DNA of 64,000 nt, taken from NCBI RefSeq assembly GCF_000001735.4, contig NC_003070.9:20569971-20633970 (forward strand), read 5' to 3'. Shown here piece after piece: positions 14,901 through 26,354 of the stretch (position 1 is its first letter; the number at the start of each line of letters is the position of its first letter). Under the pieces are notes generated by a model, which was not told where the DNA came from, did no database searches, and saw only the letters and a list, made by a program, of their open reading frames with translations. This stretch comes from Arabidopsis thaliana. Taxonomy: Eukaryota > Streptophyta > Magnoliopsida > Brassicales > Brassicaceae. Position numbers and translations under genes: made by a program.

Positions 14901-15100
14901 AAGTTGGAAACGACAAAGGGACCGGAATGGTTATAACAGAAACCAGTAAGTGTGTTAACCACTAAATACATCCTCTCATAATCAAACATTTATATGCGTA
15001 TTTCATCATAATTAACAGGCTGAATGTTATTTATATATATGTATTGCAAGTTATGATCTAAGAATGATTCTGATTCGGACATTTTTTCAGGTGGTTAGAA
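11990..15100 (+). pseudogene. Decayed coding-like locus between FLX-like gene and PLD
   Basis: About 3.3 kb separates two convergent genes, far longer than most gaps here. On the plus strand short coding-like tracts occur in shifting frames, for example around 12660-12780 (reads like PLAAAKRVFEGHLDQYERD), 13015-13100 (AGDWAESLFHRLNIDPKQ) and 13260-13415 (SLPRDGNYLPRSELGSLNR), separated by stops. At the 3' end two junctions look intact: a donor after 13815, an acceptor before 14870, a donor after 14945 and an acceptor before 15091; reading across gives an open frame from 13752 ending in a stop at 15096-15098, inside the PLD coding exon on the other strand. I cannot name the parent family. It may be a relic or a long non-coding transcript. 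Confidence 0.4.
13204..13253. repeat. Two-copy 25-bp tandem repeat
   Basis: TAATCAGTCTACAGAGTC starts both units (13204-13228 and 13229-13253); the copies differ at one base. Lies in the decayed locus between the FLX-like gene and PLD. Confidence 0.9.
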
Positions 15101-17659
15101 CAGGAGGAAACATCTTGGACCTCTTTCCTTTCACCAAGGTCTTGGTATCAGGAAAGCAACCGTCACCGACTTCCTCAACTGCACCATCTCCTGTCACACT
15201 AATTGGATAGGCGACCAAATGGATACCGAGCATGTCTACGACCTTGTCTCCACTGTAAATCTCCCACATTTGCTCTCCTATTGTCCGTAACCCTCGGACA
15301 CATTCAAGACTCTCTGGCTCTGACGATGATAAGTCATCTGCCGTGATCTTGCCACCGGTATGCTCATACCAGAGCGATAACCGGTAAGCTTGGATTTCGT
15401 TGGTGTTGTTGGTATTGGTTTGGTAGCAACCTATTGCAATCTCGGTGTCCCGACAACCATCCATTGATCTCTGGTTTATATTGGCTGATCCTATCAAAAT
15501 GTATGTGTCGTCCACTACAAACATATGACAATCTCTGTAATTTAAATCTTAAGTGAAAGTTTGTGAAAGTTTAACGAATCTTCAATATATTTTCATTTCA
15601 GATTGTGAATTGCGGATTGTTTGTTACCTATCATGAGCTTGGAGTGGACATAGACCATGAATCTCCGATTCCTCTGCGCATTCCAGTAATGCGTTTTCTG
15701 GTGGGGCGACGAAACTGCTTCAAACTCCCCATCTCTCTTCTCTTCTCTGTTTGCAAGACAGAAGAAGTTTAGATAATCCCTCGGATGCGACTTGTCTCCA
15801 ACTTCCCATATCGCCTCTCCAATGATCTGATACATCATTGACATCGTCTCTCTCGTCCAATGAAGTATCTCTTCAACCGTTTCACTCTCCGGTGGCCCTT
15901 CCGGCCACATCGGTATGACTATATACACAGCAAATCTCTCCCTTGCACGTATCTTAGCAGCAATCTTTAACGCTATTTCGACAGGTATCAAGTTTGTGCA
16001 TCCGCTGCAGATTCTATCCATCAAAAAAAGAAATACTAAAATAGATCAGAATCTCCCAATGGATATTTAATAGCTTCGTTAAGAGAAATTTCGTACTTAT
16101 CGTTCTTGCTCTCCCAATGATCACAGCTTCCCATGAAATACTGATTCTCGATGTAGATAAACCTCTCAGCCTTTCGAATTGCTGCGACATAGCCATCGTG
16201 TACACTCTTCTCTACCGGCAAACCTCTTGGCATCTCTGTTGCCGATATGTGATCTATCGATCTCAGAACTTGAACATTCCATTTCCTGTTATTTTCCTCA
16301 GTAGGTCCGGTTAGGTTTACTAAGTTTCTGATCCCTGAAGTGTTAACCAACACGGAAGGGTTACACTGTTTCGTCCATCGCTGTTCGAAGTTCTTCAGGA
16401 CATCCCAAGCCGCTCCTCCAACCACGGACACATGGCAATCATGCCATGGCTCTCTTGGTCCGCCTCTACTTAGCTTAGCTCCAGCTACACTTGTCTGGTA
16501 AAAATCAGCTTCTGTTCCGAGTGTACGAAACAGTGAATGCTCCTCAGTGTCATATCGACCATCGCAAAGGTCAAACCCGCCAAGGAAGCTCATGATCTCT
16601 CGCTCCTTCGTGCTTGAATTTGTCACCCGTGTATCCAGTGTTATTGTCTTTTGGTGGTGTGCAAACGCTGTAGGGAGCTTTTTGTGCAATCTTGGACACA
16701 ATCTACAAACAACGTTTGTGTTTCTGAAGTAAGCAAGAGCTCTTTCGACGTTTGTTCTCATTACACCTTTGTTCTTGATCATTGGTAAAGACGTCTCGTC
16801 GTTCCACAACATTACTCTCACCGCTACACCTTCCTCTGATTTCCGTTTCAGAAGCTCGCCAACCGTTACTCCAACCGCATGTGGAATCTCAGTTTCGTTG
16901 TCGCGTACAAGAACAAGATTAGGGTTTAGTGCCCATCCTGCAATGTAAACCAAGTGCCTAGCACTTTCGATCGCTTTGTAAACATCTTCCCATAGATTCC
17001 TTGCATTAAAAGGAACATCATCAACCCTTGGATCAAATGTGGCCTTGTGGTGTGCATCTTGATACAGTACGACTCTGCAGTTCGATCTTTGAGGGAAGCT
17101 TGCGTTCCTAATACCTTGAAAAGACGCTTCTTCAAGCGCTCTGCACCATCCCGGTTCAAGATAAGCCGGTCTGAACCACATCAAACACTTAAGCTTCAAG
17201 TTACGTTTCGTTGACCCATTGTCTGCAATCAGAGGGAAGAACCCGTTGATAACTGCTGAATTAGATGTCAGGATCTGTTCTGCAGAGATTCGGAATCTTC
17301 CGAGAACAGAACATCGAGTCTTGAGCGTGATGGTGATAGTCGTGTCAGTAACCGGGTGAGCGCAGAGGATCTGAAAAGTCTGATTCCAAATACGGTCGTA
17401 TTCTGAGCTTGTTTTAGCAACTTTCTTCTTGTTTATCTTGATGGTCACGTAAGCTGCTTTTGGCTTTGTACATATACACTGTGAACAAAGATAACAAAAG
17501 CTCATGAAAATGAACACAATGATAACATCATCAGAGTCACTAATTCAGTATATGATATAGACTTACATTGAAAGGAAATGGAGGAGAAAAAGGTGTTGCA
17601 TCGAAGATTGTAATCTCTAGTGTTCCATGAAAGTACTTCTTCTGTTCTTCAAGCTCCAT
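15087..17659 (-). CDS. PLDEPSILON: Phospholipase D epsilon (PLD alpha-4)
   Basis: Exons high to low: 17567-17659, 16097-17478, 15628-16013, 15087-15514; 762 residues. Using the acceptor that starts exon 3 at 16013 keeps frame and yields NDKICSGCTNLIP at the junction; the nearer AG (exon start 16004) also keeps frame but drops three residues. N-terminal C2 domain (about 1-135), then two catalytic HKD motifs: HQKTITLD in exon 2, and HSKLMIVDD split across exons 3 and 4 and followed by TYILIGSANINQRSMDG. The C-terminus FPPVLTT is the typical plant PLD ending. It hydrolyses phospholipids to phosphatidic acid at the plasma membrane; this isoform is linked in the literature to nitrogen signalling and root growth. 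Convergent with the decayed + strand locus. Confidence 0.98.
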
Positions 17660-18479
17660 CTTCTCTTTATTCAAAATGTATCTTTAAGAGAATGAGAGAT
17701 AATTTTCTGTGAATTGTCAAGTATGTGTTTGAAGCTGGTCAATTACAGAATGCACAAGGTTATGTCCATCCATATATGTATATGTATTTGTTAATGTTTT
17801 TGGTGAAACTTGTAGGATTCTCCATGGACAATCTTAAAGAAAACATTCAACCATATAGATGACAAAATCGAAGGTGAAGTGTCTTTGAATACAAATCAAG
17901 CATTCGACTTCGGTTTTTAAAAATAGGAATTTTAAAAAGCAAAGTGTTAGATGGTATTCAAACAAAAGGTTGGGACTAAAATGTGAAAGCATGAAAATAT
18001 CTGGTGGAGTTTGTAAATATTTGTGGGGATAAGCCACGTGCAGCAACAAAGCGCTGCCAAAGAAACCACTCGGTCGCAGTTTCTTTGGTGAACTAATAAT
18101 ATGAAATTTTTATTCTGCCGGAAAAAAAAATTAATCCTTCTAATGAATAAAATTATGCTGTTTACAAGTAATTAATCAGATTTATGTTTTGAAAATGACA
18201 GAGAATATAATATGCTGTACATTTTCCTAAGAATATGTCTCTATGATGCTGACTGTTAAACACATATAATACCAATATTGTTACCATAAATGTACAGTTG
18301 CAAAACAAATAAAAAATTATTACAATATAAAGCATTTATGTATTTATTGGGCATGTAACAACTTTTATCCATATGTGACATTTACATTAGCACCATCACC
18401 TAATCCATAGGGACACTGAGCAATTTATAAATTATTACAACCAACAAAAAAAAAAGCTTCGTGTCTCTCTTCTCCAAAA
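17660..18479. promoter_or_regulatory. Divergent intergenic promoter region, PLD / PRA1.F2
   Basis: 820 bp between two divergent start codons. AT-rich, with a G-box CACGTG at 18035-18040 roughly midway. A TTTATAAATT stretch at 18424-18433, about 50 bp before the PRA1.F2 start, is a plausible TATA element. No coding region. Confidence 0.4.
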
Positions 18480-19049
18480 ATGACGAACTACGGGGCGATT
18501 CCGACGTCGTCTCATCCATCACCGGCGATAGATCTCGAATACATCTCACGCGCCAAACACCGTATAAAATCCGGTCTAGCTACGCGCCGCCCATGGAAAT
18601 CAATGTTCGATTTCGAATCAATGACTCTCCCTCACGGTTTCTTCGACGCGATCTCGAGGATCAAAACGAATCTCGGCTATTTCAGAGCTAATTACGCCAT
18701 CGGAGTTCTCTTCATCCTCTTCCTAAGCCTTCTATATCACCCAACCTCGTTGATCGTGTTATCAATCTTGGTCGTCTTCTGGATCTTTCTCTATTTCCTC
18801 CGTGACGAGCCTCTTGTTGTTTTTGGTTATCAGATTGATGATCGGACGGTTCTTATTGGTTTATCGGTTTTGACGGTTGTGATGCTTTTGTTGACTCACG
18901 CTACTTCGAATATTCTGGGATCTTTGTTAACCGCCGCCGTGTTGGTTCTGATTCATGCGGCGGTTAGAAGAAGTGATAATTTGTTTCTTGATGAAGAAGC
19001 TGCGGCGGTTACTGAAGCTTCAGGGCTGATGTCATACCCTTCGTCGTAA
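18480..19049 (+). CDS. PRA1.F2: PRA1 family protein F2 (prenylated Rab acceptor)
   Basis: Single-exon gene of 189 residues, usual for plant PRA1 proteins. A polar N-terminus (to about residue 75) with a conserved R-P-W-K block ([12 protein letters not shown]) leads into the PRA1 domain: [21 protein letters not shown], then two hydrophobic pairs (about 80-115 and 125-165) giving four membrane segments in a hairpin arrangement, and an acidic tail with [13 protein letters not shown]1 proteins bind prenylated Rab GTPases and shape ER-to-Golgi and endosomal traffic. The F clade assignment is from memory of the locus and the N-terminal sequence. No oddity. Confidence 0.95.
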
Positions 19050-19338
19050 ATCCAAAAATTTGTTTTTTTTTTTTGTATGTTACTGAGTTTGGTGCGATTT
19101 GAGAAAACTTGACATGTTCTTCTACTTTGTTCAATTTGTTGACAACAGTACAATTTTTGAGTATGTTTTGTTGGTTAATTACGTTATTACATGATTAGCA
19201 CTACAAACACTAATCACTTTGGATAAAGCTACTAAAAAACCATAATTGTCAATTAAGAGGACTTTGATTTTACAAAATTCTTCTATTGATCCTACGCACT
19301 ATACCAAAAGAAAGTGATCAGATTGGCTAGTTGAGCTT

Positions 19339-22079
19339 TTAGTTATGATCTCTGAGACCTTTCTCAGTGGATAGTCTTCCATTAAACCTCCCTGAGATTT
19401 CATTCATTAACATATCTCCTTCCAATAAACGCAACACCTTCAACAACAAGCAAAAGAGCAGACACACTTGAGAGAGTTTTATTGACTTAAAGAAATGAAC
19501 ATGTTTCAAGAATGGTGAATCTTTTCTTTACCTGAGACATGCGAGGACGCAAATGTGGATCTCTACGTATACACAATGAAGCTGTATGAATCATGCAAAT
19601 GACTTGTGTTTCTGAATATCGCTTTTCGAGCCTCGGATCAACTAATTCCTCAACCGCATACTCTTCTAATAAAGATCTTGCCTGCTCACAAAGAAAATAA
19701 AATAACAAAATGAGCTTCAAGAAAGAAACTTTTAGATTTCATTTACAAGAAGAGACTGAAAATGAGCTAAGAAACCTTAAAAAGAAGAAACTTATGGATT
19801 TACCCATTCAGTTAAACATTGTTGTCCCTTTGGTCTGTAGATATCCATTGCTTTACGACCCGTGATTAGTTCGATCAATACAACCCCGAACGAGTAAACA
19901 TCGGCTTTCTCTGTGATTTGTCCACTTTGAGCATACTCTGGAGCTAAATAGCTAAAACAAGAAACACAGAAAGTAGTTGAGAAATTACTCTAGAGTGAGA
20001 ATGATGATTTAGTTATAAATTTTGTTACCCGAAAGTTCCTATCACACGCGTGTCTACACCTAGCTCTCCATCAGGCTGCCATCTTGCTAAACCAAAATCT
20101 CCAACCTGAAAGAGAAACAAAAACAGAATCAAACGAATGTATAAAAAAGTGTAAATTGTGGTTCAAGAAAATATAAATACCAGTGGTTCATAATCATGAG
20201 TAATTAGTATATTGTTAGGCCTCATGTCTCGGTGAACAATGCAACCTACTCTACACTCTTCATGAAGATATCGAAGACCTCGAGCCGCTCCAACCGCTAT
20301 TTTTTGTCTTGCAGGCCATCCCAAAGTGTCCTTATGGCGACCTAAATGGACATTTCATGAAAGTTAGTTAGATAACTCTAGTTAAGTGTTTTTTAGGTTA
20401 ACAACATCTTTAACTAACTTGGAAACTCTATTTACCGTATAGATGAGAGTCTAATGATCCATTGCATATGTATTCATAGACCAAGAGTCTTCTGGTATCT
20501 TCGATGCAGAAACCGATTAACATAACTACGTTTCGATGCTGAGCACAGCTCAAAACTTCTACTTCAGAGCAAAACTCTACATCTCCTTGTGTACTGGCCA
20601 CTTTGTGTTGCTTTACTGCTACAATCTGGCCTTCAGGTAATACACCTCTATGAACAGATCCAAATCCACCTTCTGCCAAAAAATTAGCTCGCGAAAACCC
20701 GTTTGTTGCAAGCTCTAACTCTTTGTAGGAGAAAAACCTCGGTGGTTTTCCAAATACAGGCGCTTTGTGCTGGCATATAGAACAGAGAGGAGGTGAAACA
20801 GGAGGAGCATTTCGTGATAACGCTCTTAAGGTTCCACTATACTCCTCCAAGTCTTTCCTTTTACTTGACATAGCTGCTTCTTCTCCTTCATCAAGCTTAG
20901 AAATTTTCTCAAGCAAAGCCTTTTTAGTAGATACTTGAACAGCCTTATCATCGCCTCTCGTTGATTCCTGCATCGAGACGCAATGAGTGCTAAGATATTC
21001 TGATATCCATGGTTGGAATCTCTTACTTAAGGAAGGTAGTGATAGATTTTCGCTCTCTGAATCAGAATCAGATTCATTCTCTTTGACGACCAAAGTTTCA
21101 TCCTTTCTCACTTCAGCTGTGAAAACTGGCGATGATGTACCGAGGTCAGAGCTAGATACTGATGAAGTCCAAGCTTCTGTTCCTGTGAATGATGTCTCAA
21201 CCTCAGGACTGCTCATTGGAGTAGTTGTAACAACCGCTTTAACAGAATCTAACAACCTGTTTTTGTTTTTTTCAGATGCTAATTCTGGTTCCTTTGTTGA
21301 AGACCCGACCAAGTTCAACCGCAGGACTTTTGCCTCAGAACGCTTCATCGCCACAATGTTACATTGTAACTCATCTATGCACCGTTTCTCTTCATGCTTA
21401 AGGTGCCTGTAAAAGAAATATAATCATTCAACCACACAAAGAGAGTAAAAACTAAAGAACTGAAGAATAAAATCAGATTATTAACTTACTTATCAAGAAC
21501 TACCCAATTTGCTTGAGATTTCTTGGCCTCAGCCGCAACAGCTCCACATGGTGATCCAGAAACAATCTTGATCCTGACATTAACCTTCAAAGAAACAAGC
21601 ATGAGAATAACTCTAGATATTTCAGAATATCATTATTTTGATGGTGGACTAATTTTCAAACCTTGTTTGGATCATATACATCATGAAGCTGGAGAATCAT
21701 TTGGGAACAAGTATCAGTGAGATCACTCTTTATCTCAGACATTGGATCAGAATGCAGTTTCCAATGACCAGTAGCACAATCTCCAGCAAACCTAGGGAAA
21801 GTCCATAGCTTTCGGCCTAACAAAAAGACCAAACAAAAGAAAGACAATGAATAAAACAGAGCAAACTAATCTCCATGATTGGATACCAAAGAAGAAGAAA
21901 GTACCAGCATTGTAAGAAGTAACAACAACAATCAGAGTAATGCAATCTCCAGGATGAACAATATGAGTCAAGGCCCAAACAAATGCTGTCTTTGAAATCT
22001 CCCTAGATGCTTTGACAGCAACAAGAACCTTCTCAGTCCCATTAGAACCTGATCTCTTCCCCTGTTTCTCTCTGCTCAT
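19339..22079 (-). CDS. Receptor-like cytoplasmic kinase with N-terminal USP-like domain
   Basis: Nine exons high to low: 21905-22079, 21662-21816, 21490-21584, 20436-21406, 20181-20341, 20029-20105, 19804-19951, 19532-19681, 19339-19437; 676 residues. Residues 15-150 match an adenine nucleotide alpha hydrolase/USP fold ([21 protein letters not shown]). A Ser/Glu-rich linker precedes the kinase (from [14 protein letters not shown]): Gly loop [11 protein letters not shown], Lys in VAVKQHK, catalytic loop [12 protein letters not shown] in VGDFGLA, APEY. The usual HRDxKPxN lysine is Arg, otherwise all residues for catalysis are present. There is no signal peptide or TM helix, so it is cytoplasmic, close to the PERK-like/RLCK group. 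Substrate unknown. Confidence 0.95.
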
Positions 22080-24613
22080 TTAAGAGGACTTTTGCAAGAA
22101 CAATTCTCTAGATTCCTCTTGATTTCTAAATGATCCTTGGAGATAAAGTAGCTTCTCGTAGAGATAGATTCTGTAGATATGATTGCATTATTATGGCAAG
22201 TTGGAAATCAAGACAAAATCAGACCAAACACACAATACTTTGTTTGCAGATGCATACAAAACTCAATAGACATGACAAGACCTCTCACTCACTGAATCAC
22301 ATAAACTTCAAAACAGAAAATACAAAACCCTGAAGTAAAAAATCCTACTTTTGAGATTCCCAACCAGCTATTGGGGGCAAACTCAATCCAAAAATCCCAA
22401 AGATCCAAAGAGATGCTTATCTCTCAAATCTATCCCTTTTTATTCAAATCACTGAGTCAATGTTTTTCAAGAAATAGAAAAGAGGAAATGATGGGCAACA
22501 CGGTTCAAATGTCTCTGCTTGCTCAGAATCTACCAATCTCCAAAATCACACCTACAAATACAATAAGAGAATGAGATAAATGAGTTTTTGAAACGGAAAC
22601 TGCCAAAATAAGTAGTACTCCTTTAAACTAGATTTTGCAGTTAGAGATTGATACATTAAATTAAACCCTTACTAAAAGACACAAAAATATAGTATTTTCT
22701 TATATTATCATCAATCAATCATGTGTACAACTGCATCACAAGGAGATTATTCAAATAAAGATTATGAAATTTCTCACCAAGATAAGCACTCATATATTTC
22801 ACCGCCATGAAAATGAGCGAGATGTAAGGAAGAAGGGCACAAGTGTGAAACAGAACGTTTAGTAATTGTATGATCTTACATAACATGAAGCATAGATATG
22901 GCTATGTTTTGTCTGACTTGGAAGTTTTCAGCTTTAAACAACAAAAGCACGTTTATAGAGATAGAAACAAGACAGTGTATAAAAATGTAGAGAAGAAGCA
23001 GCATAAATGCTGGACTCATATACAAACAAGCAGAAAAGCGCGAAAATATGTGATAAAAAGCAGCTTTTTAGGGTTCTTGTTTTTTCTCAACACTGTGAAA
23101 CCAAAAACCCTTTATTCACTGACCCTCTCTCTCTCTCTCTCTCTTTGTTACTACTATAGGTTAACATGAATGATCCAATGAGTTATGTAAAAAATAAAAA
23201 ATCTTTCCAATCAAAAAAAGTTAATTTTGTATTTTACTCATTCCCAATGTTCCTTTGTTTCATGAGGTTGGAATTAAAATAATATTTAAGTGATTAAACC
23301 AGTTTTTAGACTGATAACAAAAATAATGTAACAATTTCAAATATCTCTGCCATCATAGTCGAGTTCTTTAACGTACCTTTTGTCCTTTCTTAAGTGTAAG
23401 CAAAACTTTCTTTCTTTTCTTCAACATGTAAGTAAAACTTTAGTTTGAATTTTTTTTTGTAACTTCTAGTAAGCTGAAACGATGTTGCATTAGCCAGTAA
23501 TTAGTTTAAAGTTTAAACTAAACTAGACACAAACAAATTGGATGAAAAATAGTTCAAAATGGAGTATCTTGTTTTGTGTGTGTTAGGCATTGATAGAGTT
23601 TAAGACCTGTCACCATCACAAGGACCAATATAAGCTGCGTTTCTCCAACCAATCAATCACTCTCCGATTGTTAAATATTTACGGCTGTTATCAGTCCTCG
23701 TCTTGTCACACTTCTTGAGATGCTAAAATCAATGAAAACTTAATATTTTAAAAAATGTTAAGAAAATTAATCGAGTAGAAACGTAAACATTTTAGTGGCG
23801 GCTGTCAGCGGCTTGGGCAATGTGCTATGTGTATAAATGCGACAACGAATAACACAACGATTAAACTAATGTCTCGTGCTAATCACCGTATTTATTCAAA
23901 ATCTTAAGGAAAAGACAAAATTTTAGTTTTGGAAGGATTATAAACCATCTACTAATTTATAAGAAATTAGAGTGATTAATACATTGTATCTGTGTGTGGC
24001 ATTTAATTCAGAGTATATATTAGGGATGAAAGTTGACAAGTTTTACATCTACTCACCATTGAAGGCTGTTCATTGTCTACTCTAGAACCTTGTTTTGGCT
24101 TATGTATAAATTTCAACAGGTTACCCTTGTTTTGCTAGAGACATCGTTTAAACAAAAGTATAAACACATTTACTCGAAAACAATTGAGTGTTCTAAGATG
24201 TATACCTTCATGAACCAATTATTATGCATGAAAAACATTTTACTGAAGTCCATTTTTCTCATAATGAATATTTTTTAAAAAAACCTTCTTCACTAAGCAA
24301 ATAATTAATCATGGAATAAATGGAAAACCCACACTAAAATAGTTTTTTTTTTCCTAACGGTTCAACAAAGCAAGAATAATACTAGATTCTAGCTCTTATA
24401 GAAGAACATAATTAAGAACGAGTAACGACGACCTTTTTTCCTTCACAGTGTACAAAAAATAGAAACGACGACGTTTTAGTTAGTCTCTCCTCCTTATTGG
24501 ATAGTCCAGCCATCTGTTTGACCCGACCCGACCCGACCCGTAAAGATCCCGGGAAGCACCCTTAAACCCTAAAATGTCCGATCTAGTCATCTTCGTCTTC
24601 TTCAACTCTTTCA
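22080..24613. other. Intergenic region upstream of kinase and NFD6-like gene
   Basis: 2.5 kb, AT-rich. The part next to 22079 is probably the leader of the kinase gene, possibly with a 5' UTR intron. A (CT)10 tract lies at 23125-23144, in GA orientation for the minus-strand gene. Near the other end are four ACCCG units (24521-24540) and a telobox AAACCCTAA (24564-24572), both just upstream of the NFD6-like start codon. No coding region is supported. Confidence 0.5.
24521..24572 (+). promoter_or_regulatory. ACCCG repeats and telobox before NFD6-like gene
   Basis: Four exact tandem ACCCG pentamers (24521-24540) precede a telobox AAACCCTAA (24564-24572), which ends 41 bp before the ATG at 24614. 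Teloboxes in this position are typical of genes for ribosome and organelle biogenesis. Confidence 0.6.
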
Positions 24614-25707
24614 ATGGCGTCTTCTTCTAAAATCTGCAGATTATCATCAAAGATTCATTCTTTAACCCAGAAGCTCAGCAAGACGAATGTTCACATTTCC
24701 TCTTTACCCTCTCCCATTAAATCTTCATCTCCATCCTCAGCAACTTCCCGTATCAATCAATCTTTTAGGTCAGTTTTTTTTTTGCAAAGGAGTAACCTTT
24801 TGGAAGTGTATTGGTGTGGCCTTCAGTTTTACATAATAAAAAAGCTGGAATTAGGGACATTGGTTTGATTGTTTTTGTTATCAGAAACTCAAAATCAGCT
24901 GCGAACTCATATTTGGAATTTTCGATTTTGATTAGAATTGATTCCTAATGGGGAATGGTTTGAACAGATTACCGGTGGAGCTAAGTTGCTGTTTATCGAT
25001 GTTGCCACTACACAGTGCTATAGCATCTGCCAGATTGATATCAAGTTTGTCTGTTGAGTCTAAGAGCTGGGGTTTAGTTCCTCAAGGTCAGTCTTTTTCC
25101 TCTCTCTGGCTCTATTACCTTTAAGAACATTAGTGAGAATATCATTATGTTTGTTTTGAGATGGAAGAATGAGGAGGACTTGTTACGTTTTGTATACCAA
25201 GAAGATTCACATTATGTTGTTTCTCGGTGTTGCAACTTTGATGTTGATTCCTTGTGTGCCAGTTTTAGACATTTGGTGGGGTTCTATGGCAATGGCTGTT
25301 ATCAGTTCTTGATTGGGAAAGTATGTTTTAGCTGGTTATCTTAGCAGTTGCATAGATTATGTTAGCGCCTTTTCAATCTGTTTGTAAATCTGATGAATAC
25401 CTTCTCGTTCCATGCGTTATTTATATCAAGGATAGTTCTTGCCTCTTTTACATTCTTAGATTGTTGTTACTTGTCATGAAAACTCTACTTGTGATTGAAA
25501 TTGTTGTCTTTGTTGGCTTATAGTTTACTTGTATTTGCAGTTTTGGTTATGTTTAATACTTTGGCATATGCATCATGTTTAGTTCTTGGGCATTGGTTTC
25601 ATCTTGTGGAGTCTTCTTATATTTGATATGAACTTGTTGCTTATCTTTATGCATTTAAAAGTTAACCTTTTCTATCTGAAACCGCAGGAATTTCAATGCC
25701 TTTATGA
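24614..25707 (+). CDS. NFD6-like small mitochondrial protein
   Basis: Exons 24614-24768, 24968-25086, 25688-25707 give 97 residues. The N-terminal half is Ser/Lys/Arg-rich without acids, a mitochondrial presequence profile. The conserved part is RLPVELSCCLSMLPLHSA followed by ASARLISSLSVESKSW and a short tail GISMPL. This matches what I know of the plant NUCLEAR FUSION DEFECTIVE 6 family of short mitochondrial proteins. The last exon contributes only six codons after a 601-bp intron; genes of this family often show alternative 3' exons, so other C-termini are likely. Biochemical function unknown. Confidence 0.8.
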
Positions 25708-26120
25708 CGGTATTTCATCTTACAACAAGCTTTGGGTATGATAAAGACATGAAATGAAAACAAAAACTCGGGTTTGTATCGTTCTCGTTATCTCTTATCA
25801 AACCCAAAGGGTCCTGAATTTAGAGAACAGGTCCTAAAACTCTCCGCTTAAATTCTTTCATTTTCGAGTTGTCTTTTTGCGTTGTTATATACAATTCATG
25901 GTTATCACTTATCAGCAACTGAGTGATCAGTGTAATGTTGCTGGATAGATTACAGTTTTCAGTGTAGTGTCTGATCTTAACCATACGAGTCACAGATGAG
26001 CAGACCCTTCTTTGAATTGAAAAAAGTAAATTATGAAGATTTGTCAAATATCTGAAAATACAAACCAATGTTTATGGAAATATAAATCTATAGAGATTTT
26101 AATGAATGGAGAGAGTAAGG
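25708..26120. other. Short intergenic region
   Basis: Holds the 3' UTR of the NFD6-like gene and, in opposite orientation, the downstream region of the possible small minus-strand gene. No other feature seen. Confidence 0.4.
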
Positions 26121-26354
26121 TTATCCTTCTTCTGCTACTTCTTCTTCTTCTTCGGCTTGAAAGACATCATCTGAGATTAAAGCGAATAAATGGGAAATGG
26201 AACGAGAGAGTTTGAAGCCGAAAGATCTCTTCTTTGTCTTCATCTTGATCTTGGAGGAGAATATGTCGGAAGAAGTGGAGATTATGAGAAACGCTAGAGC
26301 TTGGATTATCACAAAAATGGCAGCATTTGTCAATATTTCCGTCCACAGAGCCAT
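26121..26354 (-). CDS. Possible small membrane protein, 77 aa
   Basis: Open frame of 77 residues. Starts MALWTEILTNAAIFVIIQAL: a hydrophobic helix from about residue 7 to 27 (IFVIIQALAFLIIST), then a basic segment (KIKMKTKKRSFGFKLSR) and an acidic tail (FQAEEEEEVAEEG). The N-out/basic-in layout is that of a single-pass tail-in-cytosol peptide, and such small plant proteins exist in families. The gene follows the NFD6-like gene tail to tail. No family was recognised; a chance frame cannot be excluded, although the ordered hydrophobic, basic, acidic blocks argue for coding. Confidence 0.5.
   Translation of the reverse strand: MALWTEILTNAAIFVIIQALAFLIISTSSDIFSSKIKMKTKKRSFGFKLSRSISHLFALISDDVFQAEEEEEVAEEG

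Noticed and set aside
16005-16013. Nearer acceptor for PLD exon 3 (exon start 16004)
   Set aside because: It keeps frame but deletes three residues (ICS); the upstream acceptor gives the 762-residue length I know for this protein.
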